A stretch of DNA of 64,000 nucleotides from Micropruina sp. (GCA_016716635.1 JADJVZ010000013.1:186001-250000), one strand, 5' to 3'; counted from the stretch's first letter, positions 52,983 through 62,363 are shown. Program-made: numbers and translations. The notes: generated from the letters alone by a model not told the origin.

Positions 52983-53105
52983 CCCTGAGCGTCGTGTGGT
53001 GGTAACCATGGGCGTCGTGTGGTGGTGGGGAGGGCGGGTGGAGGGTGCCCGGGCGGGGAGCCTCGTCCCACTCGTCCCTTGCGCCTCAGCTCTCTTGGTG
53101 GAGTC

Positions 53106-53181
53106 GCGTCTACCCTGCCGCCAGCACCTCTACCCTGCCGTTGCAGCGGCAGGGTAGACGCCTGAGCGGCAGGGTAGACGC
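53106..53181. repeat. R5 doubly nested palindrome in element copy 2
   Basis: Arms 53106-53140 and 53147-53181. Each arm has two TCTACCCTGCCG units separated by an unpaired 8-base spacer; loop TTGCAG. It occupies the same place as the R2 palindrome in element copy 1 but with a different core. Confidence 0.8.
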
Positions 53182-53298
53182 AAGAGCCGTGGGGGTGAAG
53201 CGCACGGGTGGGACGAAAGTGGCGGGGTGGACGCAAGGGACGGGGTTGATGGCTGGCATTGGGGCGGTGGGGCCCCGTGCACTGGCTCTGGCGCCCAC

Positions 53299-53500
53299 GA
53301 GGGGCAGATTGACGGTCTTCCACCCAAATCATGCTGAATCCGTCGCTTGCTTTTCGTGGGCTTCAGCTGCGGTATTCAGCATGTTTGGATGAGGTCCAGA
53401 GGGGCAGCTCGGCGGCTCTCCACCCAGATCGAACTGAATTTGGGCCTTGCTTCTCGGTGGTGGCCACAGCCGCGGTATTCAGCATGATTTGGGTGAGGTC
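53299..53500 (+). repeat. Two tandem 100-base units, each with an R4 hairpin
   Basis: Units start GAGGGGCAG near 53299 and 53399. Hairpin arms are CACCCAAATC ATGCTGAAT (53321-53339) with 53374-53391, and CACCCAGATC (53421) with ATTCAGCATGATTTGGGTG (53477-53495). Both loops carry CTTGCTT and GCGGT. Confidence 0.8.
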
Positions 53501-53640
53501 CGGCGCCAAGTGGCCCGAAGAGGCGGTTCTTGGGTTGTGGAGAGTGCAGCCCTCAGGGAAGCATCCCCGTGAGGGTGGCTCGCGCCGTGGGCTCGGCGAT
53601 GGACCCTGTCGGGGATGTTTACCTTCGAACCCCTCACGCC

Positions 53641-53785
53641 CGCAGTAGGGGTGAACCCGTAGCTGCCAACAACGACGTCGGGGACCCGACAGTCAAGGGT
53701 GGGCGAAGCCCATCGCGCAGCGACGCCGGAGGCGCCCTTGACGGCCGGGAACGGCGTCTCACAATCAGCAGCGGGGCACCCCGAA
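53641..53785 (-). repeat. R1 structured repeat, copy D
   Basis: Reverse orientation; contains GGGGACCCGACAGTCAAGGG and ends CAGCAGCGGGGCACCCC. Right end of composite element copy 2. Confidence 0.85.
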
Positions 53786-53962
53786 CCCACCCCGCTCAAG
53801 AATCGGGCGGCCGAAACATCCCCTGAGGCGGCCGCGGACGTCACGGAGATTTCGTCGCCTCACGAACTCGGGCTGACGCGCCGGACCCTTCTCCATAGTG
53901 CGCATAAGGGTTAGCGTGGAGAGATCCCCAATGATGAGGATTGTGGACGCAGGGAGGCTCCC

Positions 53963-55897
53963 GTGACTGCGCAGAAAGAACACATCCGACCGACAATCCA
54001 GGGCCCCACTGAGCGCGAAGCGCGCAAGGTCGCTGAGGCGGCGCGGCAGGTGGAATGGATCAAACCGAGCTTCGGGAAGGAACTCTTCCTCGGACGCTTG
54101 CGCCTCGATCTCGTTGATCCGTGGCCGACGCCCTCGCCGGAGGCCCGGGCCAAGGGCGAGGCCTTCCTCGCCAAGGCCGCCGAGCTCACCCAGCGCATCG
54201 ACGGGCGGCGCATCGAACGCGAGGCCCGCATCCCCGACGAGGTCTTCGCCGACCTGGCCGACCTCGGCGCGTTCGGCATGAAGATCCCGGAGTCGTATGG
54301 GGGCCAAGGGCTGGCGCATCTCTACTACAACAAGGCCCTCACGCTCATCGCCTCCGGCAATCCGTCCTTGGGTGCGCTGCTGAGCGCCCACCAGTCGATC
54401 GGCGTCCCCGAGCCCGTCCGGATGTTCGGCACCGACGAGCAGAAGCGCCGCTTCCTGCCGCGCGTCGCGGCTGGCGAGGTGTCCGCGTTCCTGCTCACCG
54501 AACCGGACGTCGGCTCCGACCCCGCCCGGCTCGCCACCTCGGCGACCCCGGACGGGGACGACTACGTCCTGGACGGGCTCAAGCTGTGGGCCACCAACGG
54601 CACGGTCGCAAGCCTGTTCGTGGTCATGGCGCGGGTGCCCGCGACCGACGGCAACCGGGGCGGCATCACGGCCTTCGTGGTGGAGGCCGATTCGCCGGGC
54701 ATCACGGTCGAGGCGCGGAACGCCTTCGTCGGGCTCCGCGGTATTGAGAACGCGCTGATCCGTTTCGACGGCGTACGGGTGCCTGCCGAGAACATCCTGA
54801 CGGGGGTCGGACGCGGCCTGAAGATCGCGCTGGCTACGTTGAACACCGGACGCCTGTCGCTGCCGGCGATGTGCGTGGGTGCCACCAAGTGGTCGCTGAA
54901 CGTGGCCCGCGGCTGGTCGGCGGAGCGGGTCCAGTGGGGACGTCCCATCGGCGCCCACGAGGCCATCGCCACGAAGATCGCCTTCATCGCCGGCACGACC
55001 TACGCCCTCGAATCGATGCTGGAACTGTGCTGCATGCTCGCCGATGACGAGACCAACGACATTCGCATCGAGGCCGCCTTGGTGAAGCTGTACGCGTCGG
55101 AACAGTCGTGGAAGGTTGCGGACGAACTGCTCCAGATCCGCGGCGGACGCGGCTACGAGACCGCGGATTCGTTGGAGGCGCGGGGCGAGCGTCCAGCCGA
55201 GGTGGAGCAGATGCTCCGCGACCTGCGCATCAATCGCATCTTCGAGGGGTCGACCGAAATCATGCACCTGCTGATCGCGCGGGAGGCCGTGGATACCCAC
55301 CTGGACGTGGCCGGCGACATCATCGATCCCGACGCCTCGACGAAGGCCAAAGCCGAGGCCGTCGCCCGGGCGGCGGGTTTCTACGCCGCCTGGCTGCCCA
55401 CCCTGGCCGTTGGTGCCGGACTCGTTCCCGGCGCGTACGGGGATTTCGGTCCGCTCGCCGAACACATCCGCTTCGTCGAGCGGTCATCGCGACGGTTGGC
55501 GGCGTCCATCTTCGCGGGAATGGCCCGCTGGCAGGGTGGGATGGAGAAGCGGCAGGCCTTCCTGGGCCGCGCGGTCGACATCGGCGCCGAGCTGTTCGCG
55601 ATGACGGCCTCGTGCGTCCGGGCGAAGGCGGAGGCGGAGTCGAATCCCACCGGAATCGAACTCGCGGACGCCTTCTGCGAGCAGGCACGCGTCCGGGTGG
55701 GCGCCCTGTTCACGGGGTTGTGGCACAACTCCGACGCCAGCGACCGCAAGCTGGCGAAGAAGGTACTGCAGGGCCGCTACACCTCACTCGAAGACGGCAT
55801 CCGGCACATCAAGGACGACCTGCCCTGGGTAGCGCCCTGGACGCTCGGACCGTCGACGAAGCCGGACGTTCGCCGCCACCTGCCCAAACCGGGCTAA
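53963..55897 (+). CDS. Acyl-CoA dehydrogenase (long form, VLCAD/ACAD9-like)
   Basis: 644 aa, longer than short-chain ACADs, with a C-terminal extension as in VLCAD-type enzymes. FAD/substrate motifs FLLTEPDVGSDPARLAT and KLWATNGTVAS, acceptor segment GRGYE, and catalytic Glu in RIFEGSTEIMHLL. Catalyses alpha,beta-dehydrogenation of fatty acyl-CoA, feeding electrons to ETF. GTG start with GGGAGG upstream. It stands alone; the beta-oxidation partners are not in the window. Confidence 0.9.
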   Translation: MTAQKEHIRPTIQGPTEREARKVAEAARQVEWIKPSFGKELFLGRLRLDLVDPWPTPSPEARAKGEAFLAKAAELTQRIDGRRIEREARIPDEVFADLADLGAFGMKIPESYGGQGLAHLYYNKALTLIASGNPSLGALLSAHQSIGVPEPVRMFGTDEQKRRFLPRVAAGEVSAFLLTEPDVGSDPARLATSATPDGDDYVLDGLKLWATNGTVASLFVVMARVPATDGNRGGITAFVVEADSPGITVEARNAFVGLRGIENALIRFDGVRVPAENILTGVGRGLKIALATLNTGRLSLPAMCVGATKWSLNVARGWSAERVQWGRPIGAHEAIATKIAFIAGTTYALESMLELCCMLADDETNDIRIEAALVKLYASEQSWKVADELLQIRGGRGYETADSLEARGERPAEVEQMLRDLRINRIFEGSTEIMHLLIAREAVDTHLDVAGDIIDPDASTKAKAEAVARAAGFYAAWLPTLAVGAGLVPGAYGDFGPLAEHIRFVERSSRRLAASIFAGMARWQGGMEKRQAFLGRAVDIGAELFAMTASCVRAKAEAESNPTGIELADAFCEQARVRVGALFTGLWHNSDASDRKLAKKVLQGRYTSLEDGIRHIKDDLPWVAPWTLGPSTKPDVRRHLPKPG

Positions 55898-55924
55898 TGG
55901 GAGAACTTGGCGCACCTGCCAAAG

Positions 55925-55969
55925 AGAGTGTGAGTTACGGGTCCACGGTTGGCACGTAACTCACACTCT
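55925..55969. terminator. 15-bp hairpin between convergent genes
   Basis: AGAGTGTGAGTTACG (55925-55939) and CGTAACTCACACTCT (55955-55969), perfect complement, 15-base loop, flanked by AAAG and TTTC. Between the acyl-CoA dehydrogenase and MarR genes. Confidence 0.75.
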
Positions 55970-55983
55970 TTCGTTGCGGGGCC

Positions 55984-56496
55984 TCAGAGCAGGACGCGCA
56001 TCGCGGCGATGAGGTCCTTGAGGTAGGCCTCCACGACGGCGCGTTGGTCGTCGTCCAACTTGGCGTCGGCGGCGACGAGCCCTTCGAACATCGGACGCAT
56101 CTGCGCCAACATTTCGGCGCGTCCGGAGTCGCTGATGGTGACGACCGTCCGCCGCTTGTCGGTCGCGTGGGCCTGGCGTGTGACGTGGCCGCGGGCTTCA
56201 AGCCGGTCGACGATCCCGGACGAGGCGGCGGACGTCACCCCCAACGCGCGCGCCAGGTCGTTGGGACCAATGGGTCCGGCCATGAGGTGACGCAGCGAGT
56301 GCAGTTCGGACTCATTGAGGCCCGTCCGGCGGGCGATCGCCTGGGGGAGCTGCCCGGACACGTCCGTGAGCTCCATCACCATCTGCAGAGTGTCGGACTG
56401 ACGCAATCCGCGGACCTCACCCTCCGGGGGCGGGGTCGAGCGCAATCGTGCCGCTGTGGTTGACCACGGGGCTGGACTTTGCGTAATATCGCTCAC
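55984..56496 (-). CDS. MarR-family regulator
   Basis: 170 aa. Winged helix: SELHSLRHLMAGPIGPNDLARALGVTSAASSGIVDRLEARGHVTRQAHATDKRR, ending with the MarR-type DKRRTVVTIS wing. Divergent from, and probably a repressor of, the MMPL transporter; a palindromic candidate operator lies directly before its GTG start. Probably releases DNA on binding a toxic small molecule. Confidence 0.9.
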   Translation of the reverse strand: MSDITQSPAPWSTTAARLRSTPPPEGEVRGLRQSDTLQMVMELTDVSGQLPQAIARRTGLNESELHSLRHLMAGPIGPNDLARALGVTSAASSGIVDRLEARGHVTRQAHATDKRRTVVTISDSGRAEMLAQMRPMFEGLVAADAKLDDDQRAVVEAYLKDLIAAMRVLL

Positions 56497-56498
56497 CT

Positions 56499-56517
56499 AC
56501 TTAGCAACTTGGTAAGT
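56499..56517. promoter_or_regulatory. Candidate MarR operator between marR and MMPL genes
   Basis: ACTTAGCAACTTGGTAAGT has ACTTA/TAAGT ends and an inner AACTT-GGT-AAGTT inverted repeat. It lies three bases upstream of the marR start and about 33 bases before the MMPL start, so it could shut both promoters. Confidence 0.65.
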
Positions 56518-56549
56518 TAGTTCCTGAAATAGTTTAGAGGAGGAACGCC

Positions 56550-58634
56550 ATGCGCGCCATCGCCGCACGACTGACCGCCCGTGGCTGGGCCGCCGCCATC
56601 GCCCTGCTCGCCGTTCTCGGCTCCGCCCTCGTCATCGGGCTCGTGGGGACGGCCGAACACAAGGCGCTGCCGACCGACACCTACCCCAACGGCTCCGACT
56701 CCCGCGCCGCCGTCGAGTTGGCCCAGTCGCTGCCAGGCACGGATTCCCTGCCCGCCGTGGTGGTGTTCAGTCGCGATGCCGAGAAGCTGACGGCAACCGA
56801 TTTCGCTTACGCCAAGGGCCGGCTCGCCGCGGCCGGCAGCATCGCAGGCGTCAAGGCCGCCGGGCCAGCGATTCCGTCCCAGGACGGCACGGCCGCCGTG
56901 AGCACGCTCATCGTGGACGGCACCTCGACCACCGTGGCTCGCGAGAAGGTGGCTGAGATCCGAAAGGTGCTCGGCGAAGACCGTCCCACGGGGCTGACCG
57001 CCCAGGTCACCGGCCCAGCCGGCATCAGCGCCGACCTCGCCAAAGTCTTCGAGGGCGCCAACTTCCGATTGCTGGGCACCACCGCCCTGGTGGTCGCGCT
57101 GTTGCTGATCCTCACGTACCGCAGCCCCGTGCTGTGGCTGATCCCGCTCACCATCGTCGGGCTCGCCGACCAGGTCGCCGGCTCGGCCGCCACCCACCTG
57201 CTCAACGCCCTCGGGATGACGTTCGACGGCTCCACCACCGGCATCTTGTCGGTGCTCGTCTTCGGCGCCGGGACGGACTACGCGCTGCTGCTGATCTCCC
57301 GGTACCGGGACGAACTGCGCCGCTACGACGACCGCCGCGAGGCCATGGCCGTGGCCTGGCGGCGGACGGCCGAGACCGTCACGAGCAGCGCCGTCACCGT
57401 CTTCGTCGGGTTGCTCTCCATCGTCTTGTCGGCGTTCCCGGCGACGCGCGGGCTCGGCCTCGCGTGCGCGATCGGCGTGGTCGTGGCCGCCACCTTCGTC
57501 ATGGTCGCCCTGCCTGCCGCGATGGTCTGCTTCGGACGCTGGATCTTCTGGCCCAAGATTCCCCGCGTGACGGCGGACGGGACCCCGACCCCGGTATCCC
57601 TCTGGCGCCGGATCGGTGACGCCGTGGCGAAGCGTCCGGCGGTCTACGCGGCGGCGACCCTCGCCCTCCTGGCGATCGTCGCCCTGCCCATCGCCGGCGT
57701 GCAGACCGGTCTGTCCCAGGCCGACCAGTTCCTCCAGAAGCCCGAAGCCATCGCGGCCGCCGAACGCATCGCGACAAGCTACAGCGCCGGGAGCGTGGAT
57801 CCGACGCGGGTCTACACAAAGGCAGCCACCGCGGACGTGCTGACAACGATCAAGGCCGTGCCCGCGGTCGAGGCCGTCCGGCCGGGAGCCACCGGCGGCG
57901 GCGTCACCGAACTCGTCGTGACCCTGAAGACCGAGCCCTCCTCAGCCGAGGCGAAGCAGGCGATCCGCGACCTGCGCACCGCCTTGGCCTCCTACCCCGA
58001 CACCCACGTGGGCGGCACCGAGGCCAAAGCCCTCGACACCACCGACGCCTCGGCAAACGACCGCCTTCTCATCCTGCCGCTCATCCTGGGCCTGGTGTTC
58101 CTCGCCCTCGTGGTGCTGCTCCGGTCGCTGGTGGCTCCGGTGTTGCTCGTCCTGACCGTCCTGATCACCTACGTGTCGAGTTTCGGCATCTCGTGGGTGC
58201 TGTTCACGAGGGTTTTCGGTTTCCAGCGCCTCGACGACTCGACCCCGCTGCTGGCCTTCGTCTTCCTGGTGGCGCTCGGCATCGACTACAACATCTTCCT
58301 GGTCTCCCGCGCATTGGAAGAGTCACGGACGCATGGGTCACGCGAAGCGATGATCCGCGCGCTGGCGTCGACCGGCGGGGTCATCACCAGCGCGGGCATC
58401 CTGCTGGCGGCGGTGTTCGCGGTGCTCGGCGTGCTGCCGCTGGTCGCGCTCGCGCAGATCGGCGTGATCATTTGCGTCGGGGTCCTGCTCGACACGTTGG
58501 TCGTCCGGACGGTCCTCGTTCCCGCCCTTGCCCTGATGCTCGGGGATGCGTTCTGGTGGCCTCGCAAGATTGGACGACGACCCCGCCACGCCATCCAAGG
58601 CGAGCCCCTCGCCACGGCGGAGATGTCCGCCTAA
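56550..58634 (+). CDS. MMPL-family RND transporter
   Basis: 694 aa. Two repeated halves, each with a membrane helix, an outside domain and five helices: FGAGTDYALLLISRYRDELRR in the first and ALGIDYNIFLVSRALEESR in the second, the MMPL proton-relay motifs. Such proteins export lipids or drugs in actinobacteria. ATG with GAGGAGG a few bases upstream. Divergent from a MarR gene; MarR/MMPL pairs commonly form drug-induced efflux loci. Confidence 0.92.
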   Translation: MRAIAARLTARGWAAAIALLAVLGSALVIGLVGTAEHKALPTDTYPNGSDSRAAVELAQSLPGTDSLPAVVVFSRDAEKLTATDFAYAKGRLAAAGSIAGVKAAGPAIPSQDGTAAVSTLIVDGTSTTVAREKVAEIRKVLGEDRPTGLTAQVTGPAGISADLAKVFEGANFRLLGTTALVVALLLILTYRSPVLWLIPLTIVGLADQVAGSAATHLLNALGMTFDGSTTGILSVLVFGAGTDYALLLISRYRDELRRYDDRREAMAVAWRRTAETVTSSAVTVFVGLLSIVLSAFPATRGLGLACAIGVVVAATFVMVALPAAMVCFGRWIFWPKIPRVTADGTPTPVSLWRRIGDAVAKRPAVYAAATLALLAIVALPIAGVQTGLSQADQFLQKPEAIAAAERIATSYSAGSVDPTRVYTKAATADVLTTIKAVPAVEAVRPGATGGGVTELVVTLKTEPSSAEAKQAIRDLRTALASYPDTHVGGTEAKALDTTDASANDRLLILPLILGLVFLALVVLLRSLVAPVLLVLTVLITYVSSFGISWVLFTRVFGFQRLDDSTPLLAFVFLVALGIDYNIFLVSRALEESRTHGSREAMIRALASTGGVITSAGILLAAVFAVLGVLPLVALAQIGVIICVGVLLDTLVVRTVLVPALALMLGDAFWWPRKIGRRPRHAIQGEPLATAEMSA

Positions 58635-58797
58635 GCCGTCTCGGCTGGCGGCGTGGTGGCTTGGGGCGGCCACCCGGGCCGAGCCGGAGGAAGCGATCGG
58701 GTCGGATGCTGGCCCCTTCTCGTCCTACGCTGGGGAAGCTTTGTTGGCGGGATCGGGGCTGCATGGGTCTCGTCCGCGAATGAGCGGAAGGGGCCTC

Positions 58798-59622
58798 ATG
58801 AGCAATCAGCTGCCTGGCACGGTACCTGCACCGATGCCACCGCCGATTCGGAGCACTATGGCCATCGTGCTCTCCGGCGTGGTGTGGGCCATGGTGATCC
58901 CGGGGTTCGCGTTGATGCTCTTCGCTTGGGTGCGGTTCGGAAGTTGGTATTCGGCCGTTTTCCAGGCCCCCCTCCTGATTCTGGCCCTTGCCTTGAACGC
59001 CACCTTCGCTCTCCCTCGGCTACGTGACCCGCTCTACGGGGTGACGCCTCCGCCGGGGTTCACCTACGAAGCCGAGCAGTGGGGCCTGGACGCGATGTTG
59101 GCCCCCGCGGGCCTTACCCCAATGTCCGGCGGTGGGGGATTTACCCTCGCGAACCGCCGCTACGCCAACGTGATGCGGGGCGAGGTCTCCGGGCTACCCA
59201 TGATCTACTTCGAGGCGGTCAACTCGGGGGCTCGACACTGTTACATCGTGCTCGCCTTGCCGGGACAGCTCGCCCGCTTGGACGGCCACCGCCATCCGAC
59301 CATGCTGCGCCATTGGAATGACTACCCGCCTGGTCTTCGGCGGCCGTTGCGGAAGGTCGCGGGGTACTGGCTCAAGAGCCCCGAGCCACTCCCACCTGGC
59401 TACCTGGACGCCTTCGTCACCCCCGACGTGGAGCAGGCGCTCAGCCACCTGAGCATGTCGGCCTGGCGCATCGGCGACCGCTACCTCACCGGCGTGATCG
59501 TCCCCGGAAGCCAACCCAAGGCCAAAGCTCTCGGCTACGTGATGGACAACGCCACGCAACTGGCCACCTTCGCCCACGCCATTCCCCGCAGCCTGTTCGT
59601 CGCCCCTGCGCCGCACCCGTGA
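58798..59622 (+). CDS. Two-helix membrane protein of unknown function, paralogue a
   Basis: 274 aa, not recognised. Two N-terminal helices (MAIVLSGVVWAMVIPGFALMLFAW and APLLILALALNATFALP), then a soluble domain with PPPGFTYEAEQWGLDAMLAPAGL, YANVMRGEVSGLPMIYFEAVNSGARHCYIVLALPG and a helical C-terminus. The next gene encodes a diverged relative of the same layout and length. ATG 58798 has GGAAGGGG upstream. Confidence 0.65.
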   Translation: MSNQLPGTVPAPMPPPIRSTMAIVLSGVVWAMVIPGFALMLFAWVRFGSWYSAVFQAPLLILALALNATFALPRLRDPLYGVTPPPGFTYEAEQWGLDAMLAPAGLTPMSGGGGFTLANRRYANVMRGEVSGLPMIYFEAVNSGARHCYIVLALPGQLARLDGHRHPTMLRHWNDYPPGLRRPLRKVAGYWLKSPEPLPPGYLDAFVTPDVEQALSHLSMSAWRIGDRYLTGVIVPGSQPKAKALGYVMDNATQLATFAHAIPRSLFVAPAPHP

Positions 59623-59716
59623 GCGTGGGGTCGTCCGTGAGCGGTACCTCGAGGAGCGGGTGGACGTCCTCTCGCAGGCTGGCCACCGACAACGAACCGT
59701 CCAGGAGGCCCGCCCG

Positions 59717-60538
59717 GTGGCGCCCATGACACCGCCGGGGTGGCTCGAACCTCCGAGGTCGCGGGCTGTGGAACGCCGCGCATTTCGGCTGGCGGGTCTG
59801 ATCGGCGTCCCCGTGGCTGGCGCGATTCCTACGGTGCTGGCCCTCAGCGCTGGCCATCCGCCGCCCACGGCAGCGGTGGGGTTGTGGGTGGTCACCTGGT
59901 TGCTCACCGGGGTTTCGGCCGTCACCGGTCGCCGCAACGCGTTTCGGAACTTCGTCCCGCCGGCCGGCGTGACCTACCGTGCCACCGATGCCGAACTCGG
60001 CGCCTCCTACGCCTCCCTTGGCCTCCCGCTGGCCGACCGGACCTTCGAGAACGTCCTTACCTTCAAGGCGGGCGGACGTTCCTTCACGTACTTCGAGGCC
60101 GTCGACTCCGACGTCCGACAGGGGTATCTGGTGACCGAACTGGCAGGGATTGCTCCCACGGTGGTGGCACGGCTGGTGCCCGGCGCCCGCGAGGGCGGAC
60201 GACCGCGCTTTGGGGCCATGCGTACTGATCCGCGCGCCCAGGGCTTCAGTTTCGTAGTGACGCCGCCCGATCAGCCGGACTTTCTCGATGTGCTGTTGAA
60301 CCAGCCCATGAGCCGCGCGTTGGCTCTGTTGGACGTGTCGCAGTGGCGCACTCACGGGCGGCTTCTGGTGGGCTGCCCCTGGGTCAACACCGCCTCCAAA
60401 TCCAGCGCCTGGGAGCGGCTCCGGCTGGTGGCAAGCCAGTTGGCCAAGGTCGCGGATGCGATCCCGTCCTCGCTGATGACTCCGGACGACCCGTCAACCT
60501 CGGGCCGGCCCTGGCCGACTCGTCCACCGGGCGCTTGA
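59717..60538 (+). CDS. Two-helix membrane protein of unknown function, paralogue b
   Basis: 273 aa. Same layout as the preceding protein: two helices (VAGAIPTVLALSAG, AVGLWVVTWLLTGVSAV), PPAGVTYRATDAELGASYASLGL, FENVLTFKAGGRSFTYFEAVDSDVRQGYLVTELAG. Shared FEAV and the PP..VTY segment make common descent likely. The GTG at 59717 is chosen for AGGAGG 8 bases upstream; the ATG at 59726 has none. Confidence 0.65.
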   Translation: MAPMTPPGWLEPPRSRAVERRAFRLAGLIGVPVAGAIPTVLALSAGHPPPTAAVGLWVVTWLLTGVSAVTGRRNAFRNFVPPAGVTYRATDAELGASYASLGLPLADRTFENVLTFKAGGRSFTYFEAVDSDVRQGYLVTELAGIAPTVVARLVPGAREGGRPRFGAMRTDPRAQGFSFVVTPPDQPDFLDVLLNQPMSRALALLDVSQWRTHGRLLVGCPWVNTASKSSAWERLRLVASQLAKVADAIPSSLMTPDDPSTSGRPWPTRPPGA

Positions 60539-60705
60539 GGCCCCGATCCCCTCGTCACCACTGCGCACAGATCCCAACTCAATACCCCTGCCTTTGCGGC
60601 TCGAATCGCCCTACTGTGTGAAGTGGTTCATCCCGCCGCTGCTGATGCCCGCACCTGAGGGTCCCGGTGAGCGGTTGGACAGCCCCGGCATGATTGGAGT
60701 CCATG

Positions 60706-62361
60706 ATGAAGAGAGCTCTCACTGCTGCGGCCCTGTCAGCGACCCTCCTCCTGTGGCCTCTGTCGGCGGAGGCGGTCACGCTCACCGACGTCCAGGCCAA
60801 CGCCCCGCAGGTCGCTGGCGTCCCGGGATCCAACACCACGGCCACCTTCCCCACGAATAAGCAGAACGAACCGTCGATCGCTGTTGATCCGACGAACTCC
60901 AAGCTGCTCATCGCGGGCTCCAACGACGAGCAGAGCCAGCCGGCGTGTGGGCCAGGCCTCGTCCGCGGCACGAGCGTCCCCGCCTCCGATTGCTCCTTCT
61001 TCCCGGGCGTCGGCACCTCGGGCATCTACGTGTCGGACAACGGCGGCCAGTCCTGGACCAACATCGGCCTCTTGGACGATCAAGCGTCCTGGGCCGGCAA
61101 GGGCGTTATTTCTGACGGCGATCCGGTCATCGCCTTCGGACCAAAGCCCGACGGCTTCGGTGGCTTCACCTACGCCAACGGCGCCCGCGCGTATTACTCC
61201 AGCCTCGCCACGGTCACCAGCCTGAAGGGGTATGAGTACGTGATCGTCTCCTACTCCGACGATGGCGGCCACACGTGGTCGGCCCCCGTCGTGGCCACCA
61301 ACCGCAGCAGCGTCACCCAGTTCAACGATAAGAACTGGATCACGGTCGACAGCAATTCCGCGAGCCCGTACTTCGGCAAGGTGTACCTCTCCTGGACGGC
61401 GTTCCGCTCCGCCACGGCCACCGGCAACGGCAATGAGCCGATCATGGTGGCGTCGTCCAACAACGGCGGGGCGTCCTTCGGCGCACCGTTGCAGCTCTCG
61501 CCTGCGGGCAACAACGGCACGGGTAACGGACGTCAAGGCTCGTCGAGCACCGTCGGACCCGACGGCACCGTCTACGTGGCGTTCGAGCAGGGCACGTCGC
61601 AGGTGGTCGTAGTGTCCCGAAACGGCGGCGCCAATTGGTCCCGTCCGATCACCATCGGGGCCGTGACTGACATCCAGGATCCGATTCCGGGCGCGAACTT
61701 CCGCACCGATAGCTTCCCCGTGATCGCCGCCGATCCGCGGACCGACAGCACCACCGTGTACGCGGCCTGGACCACCCGCACCGCCGACGGCGGACGCACG
61801 GTCATCGCGGCGTCCACCGACCGTGGCCTGACCTGGGGAGCGACCACCACCGTGAGCACGGCCGGCCAGGGTTACGCGTTCTTCCCGGGCCTCGACGTGG
61901 CTCCGACCGGTCGGGTCGATCTCGCCTGGCAGGGCCTGAAGGCGGTCGATCCGACCAAGTTCGGCACCGGCAACGCTGCCATCGACGCGTACTACGCCTC
62001 CCTCGCTCCGGGCGCCACGTCCTGGTCGAGCCCGACGAAGGTCTCCTCGGCGTCCAGCGACCCTGCCGCCGGAGCCCAGAACAACTTGATGCGTCAGTTC
62101 TGGGGTGACTACAACACCCTCGTGTCGGACGCGAGCACGGCTTGGTTCATTTACACCGACTCCCGCTCCGGCGTCGGCTGCCCGGCGGTCGATGCCTACC
62201 AGACCTATCTCGCCGCCAACGGCCTGGCGCACTCCGACAAGGTGGAACGCTTCGGCAAGGGGCCTCTTGGTCCTGAGGTCGGCGACAAGCCAGCCCCGCC
62301 GACCGATTGCGCCGCCCAGTTCGGCAACACCGACGTAGTCGTGTCGGTCATCCATCCCTAG
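60706..62361 (+). CDS. Secreted BNR/Asp-box (sialidase-like) protein
   Basis: 551 aa. Classic signal peptide (KRALTAAALSATLLLWPLSAEA, cleavage after AEA). Five Asp-box-like repeats: SDNGGQSWTN, SDDGGHTWSA, SSNNGGASFG, SRNGGANWSR, STDRGLTWGA, so a sialidase-type beta propeller. Without a clear arginine triad I cannot say whether it is a true sialidase. ATG 60706 is preferred (GGAG 6 bases upstream) over 60703. Confidence 0.8.
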   Translation: MKRALTAAALSATLLLWPLSAEAVTLTDVQANAPQVAGVPGSNTTATFPTNKQNEPSIAVDPTNSKLLIAGSNDEQSQPACGPGLVRGTSVPASDCSFFPGVGTSGIYVSDNGGQSWTNIGLLDDQASWAGKGVISDGDPVIAFGPKPDGFGGFTYANGARAYYSSLATVTSLKGYEYVIVSYSDDGGHTWSAPVVATNRSSVTQFNDKNWITVDSNSASPYFGKVYLSWTAFRSATATGNGNEPIMVASSNNGGASFGAPLQLSPAGNNGTGNGRQGSSSTVGPDGTVYVAFEQGTSQVVVVSRNGGANWSRPITIGAVTDIQDPIPGANFRTDSFPVIAADPRTDSTTVYAAWTTRTADGGRTVIAASTDRGLTWGATTTVSTAGQGYAFFPGLDVAPTGRVDLAWQGLKAVDPTKFGTGNAAIDAYYASLAPGATSWSSPTKVSSASSDPAAGAQNNLMRQFWGDYNTLVSDASTAWFIYTDSRSGVGCPAVDAYQTYLAANGLAHSDKVERFGKGPLGPEVGDKPAPPTDCAAQFGNTDVVVSVIHP

Positions 62362-62363
62362 CT

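Larger units (their letters stand above)
52831..53785 (-). mobile_element. Composite non-coding element E, copy 2
   Basis: 955 bases bounded by inverted R1 copies (52831-52982, 53641-53785). On the minus strand it shows the same order as 32682-35352: R1, two tandem R4 hairpins, a conserved segment (CGTCCACCCCGCCACTTTCG), a doubly nested palindrome (53106-53181) with different cores, then CAAGGGACGAGTGGGACGAG and inverted R1. No plausible gene is inside. It lies between gltA and an acyl-CoA dehydrogenase gene. Confidence 0.6.

Noticed and set aside
53765..55465. 566-codon frame antisense to the acyl-CoA dehydrogenase gene
   Set aside because: His/Gly/Arg/Asp-rich product typical of antisense frames in GC-rich genes, with no recognisable domain.
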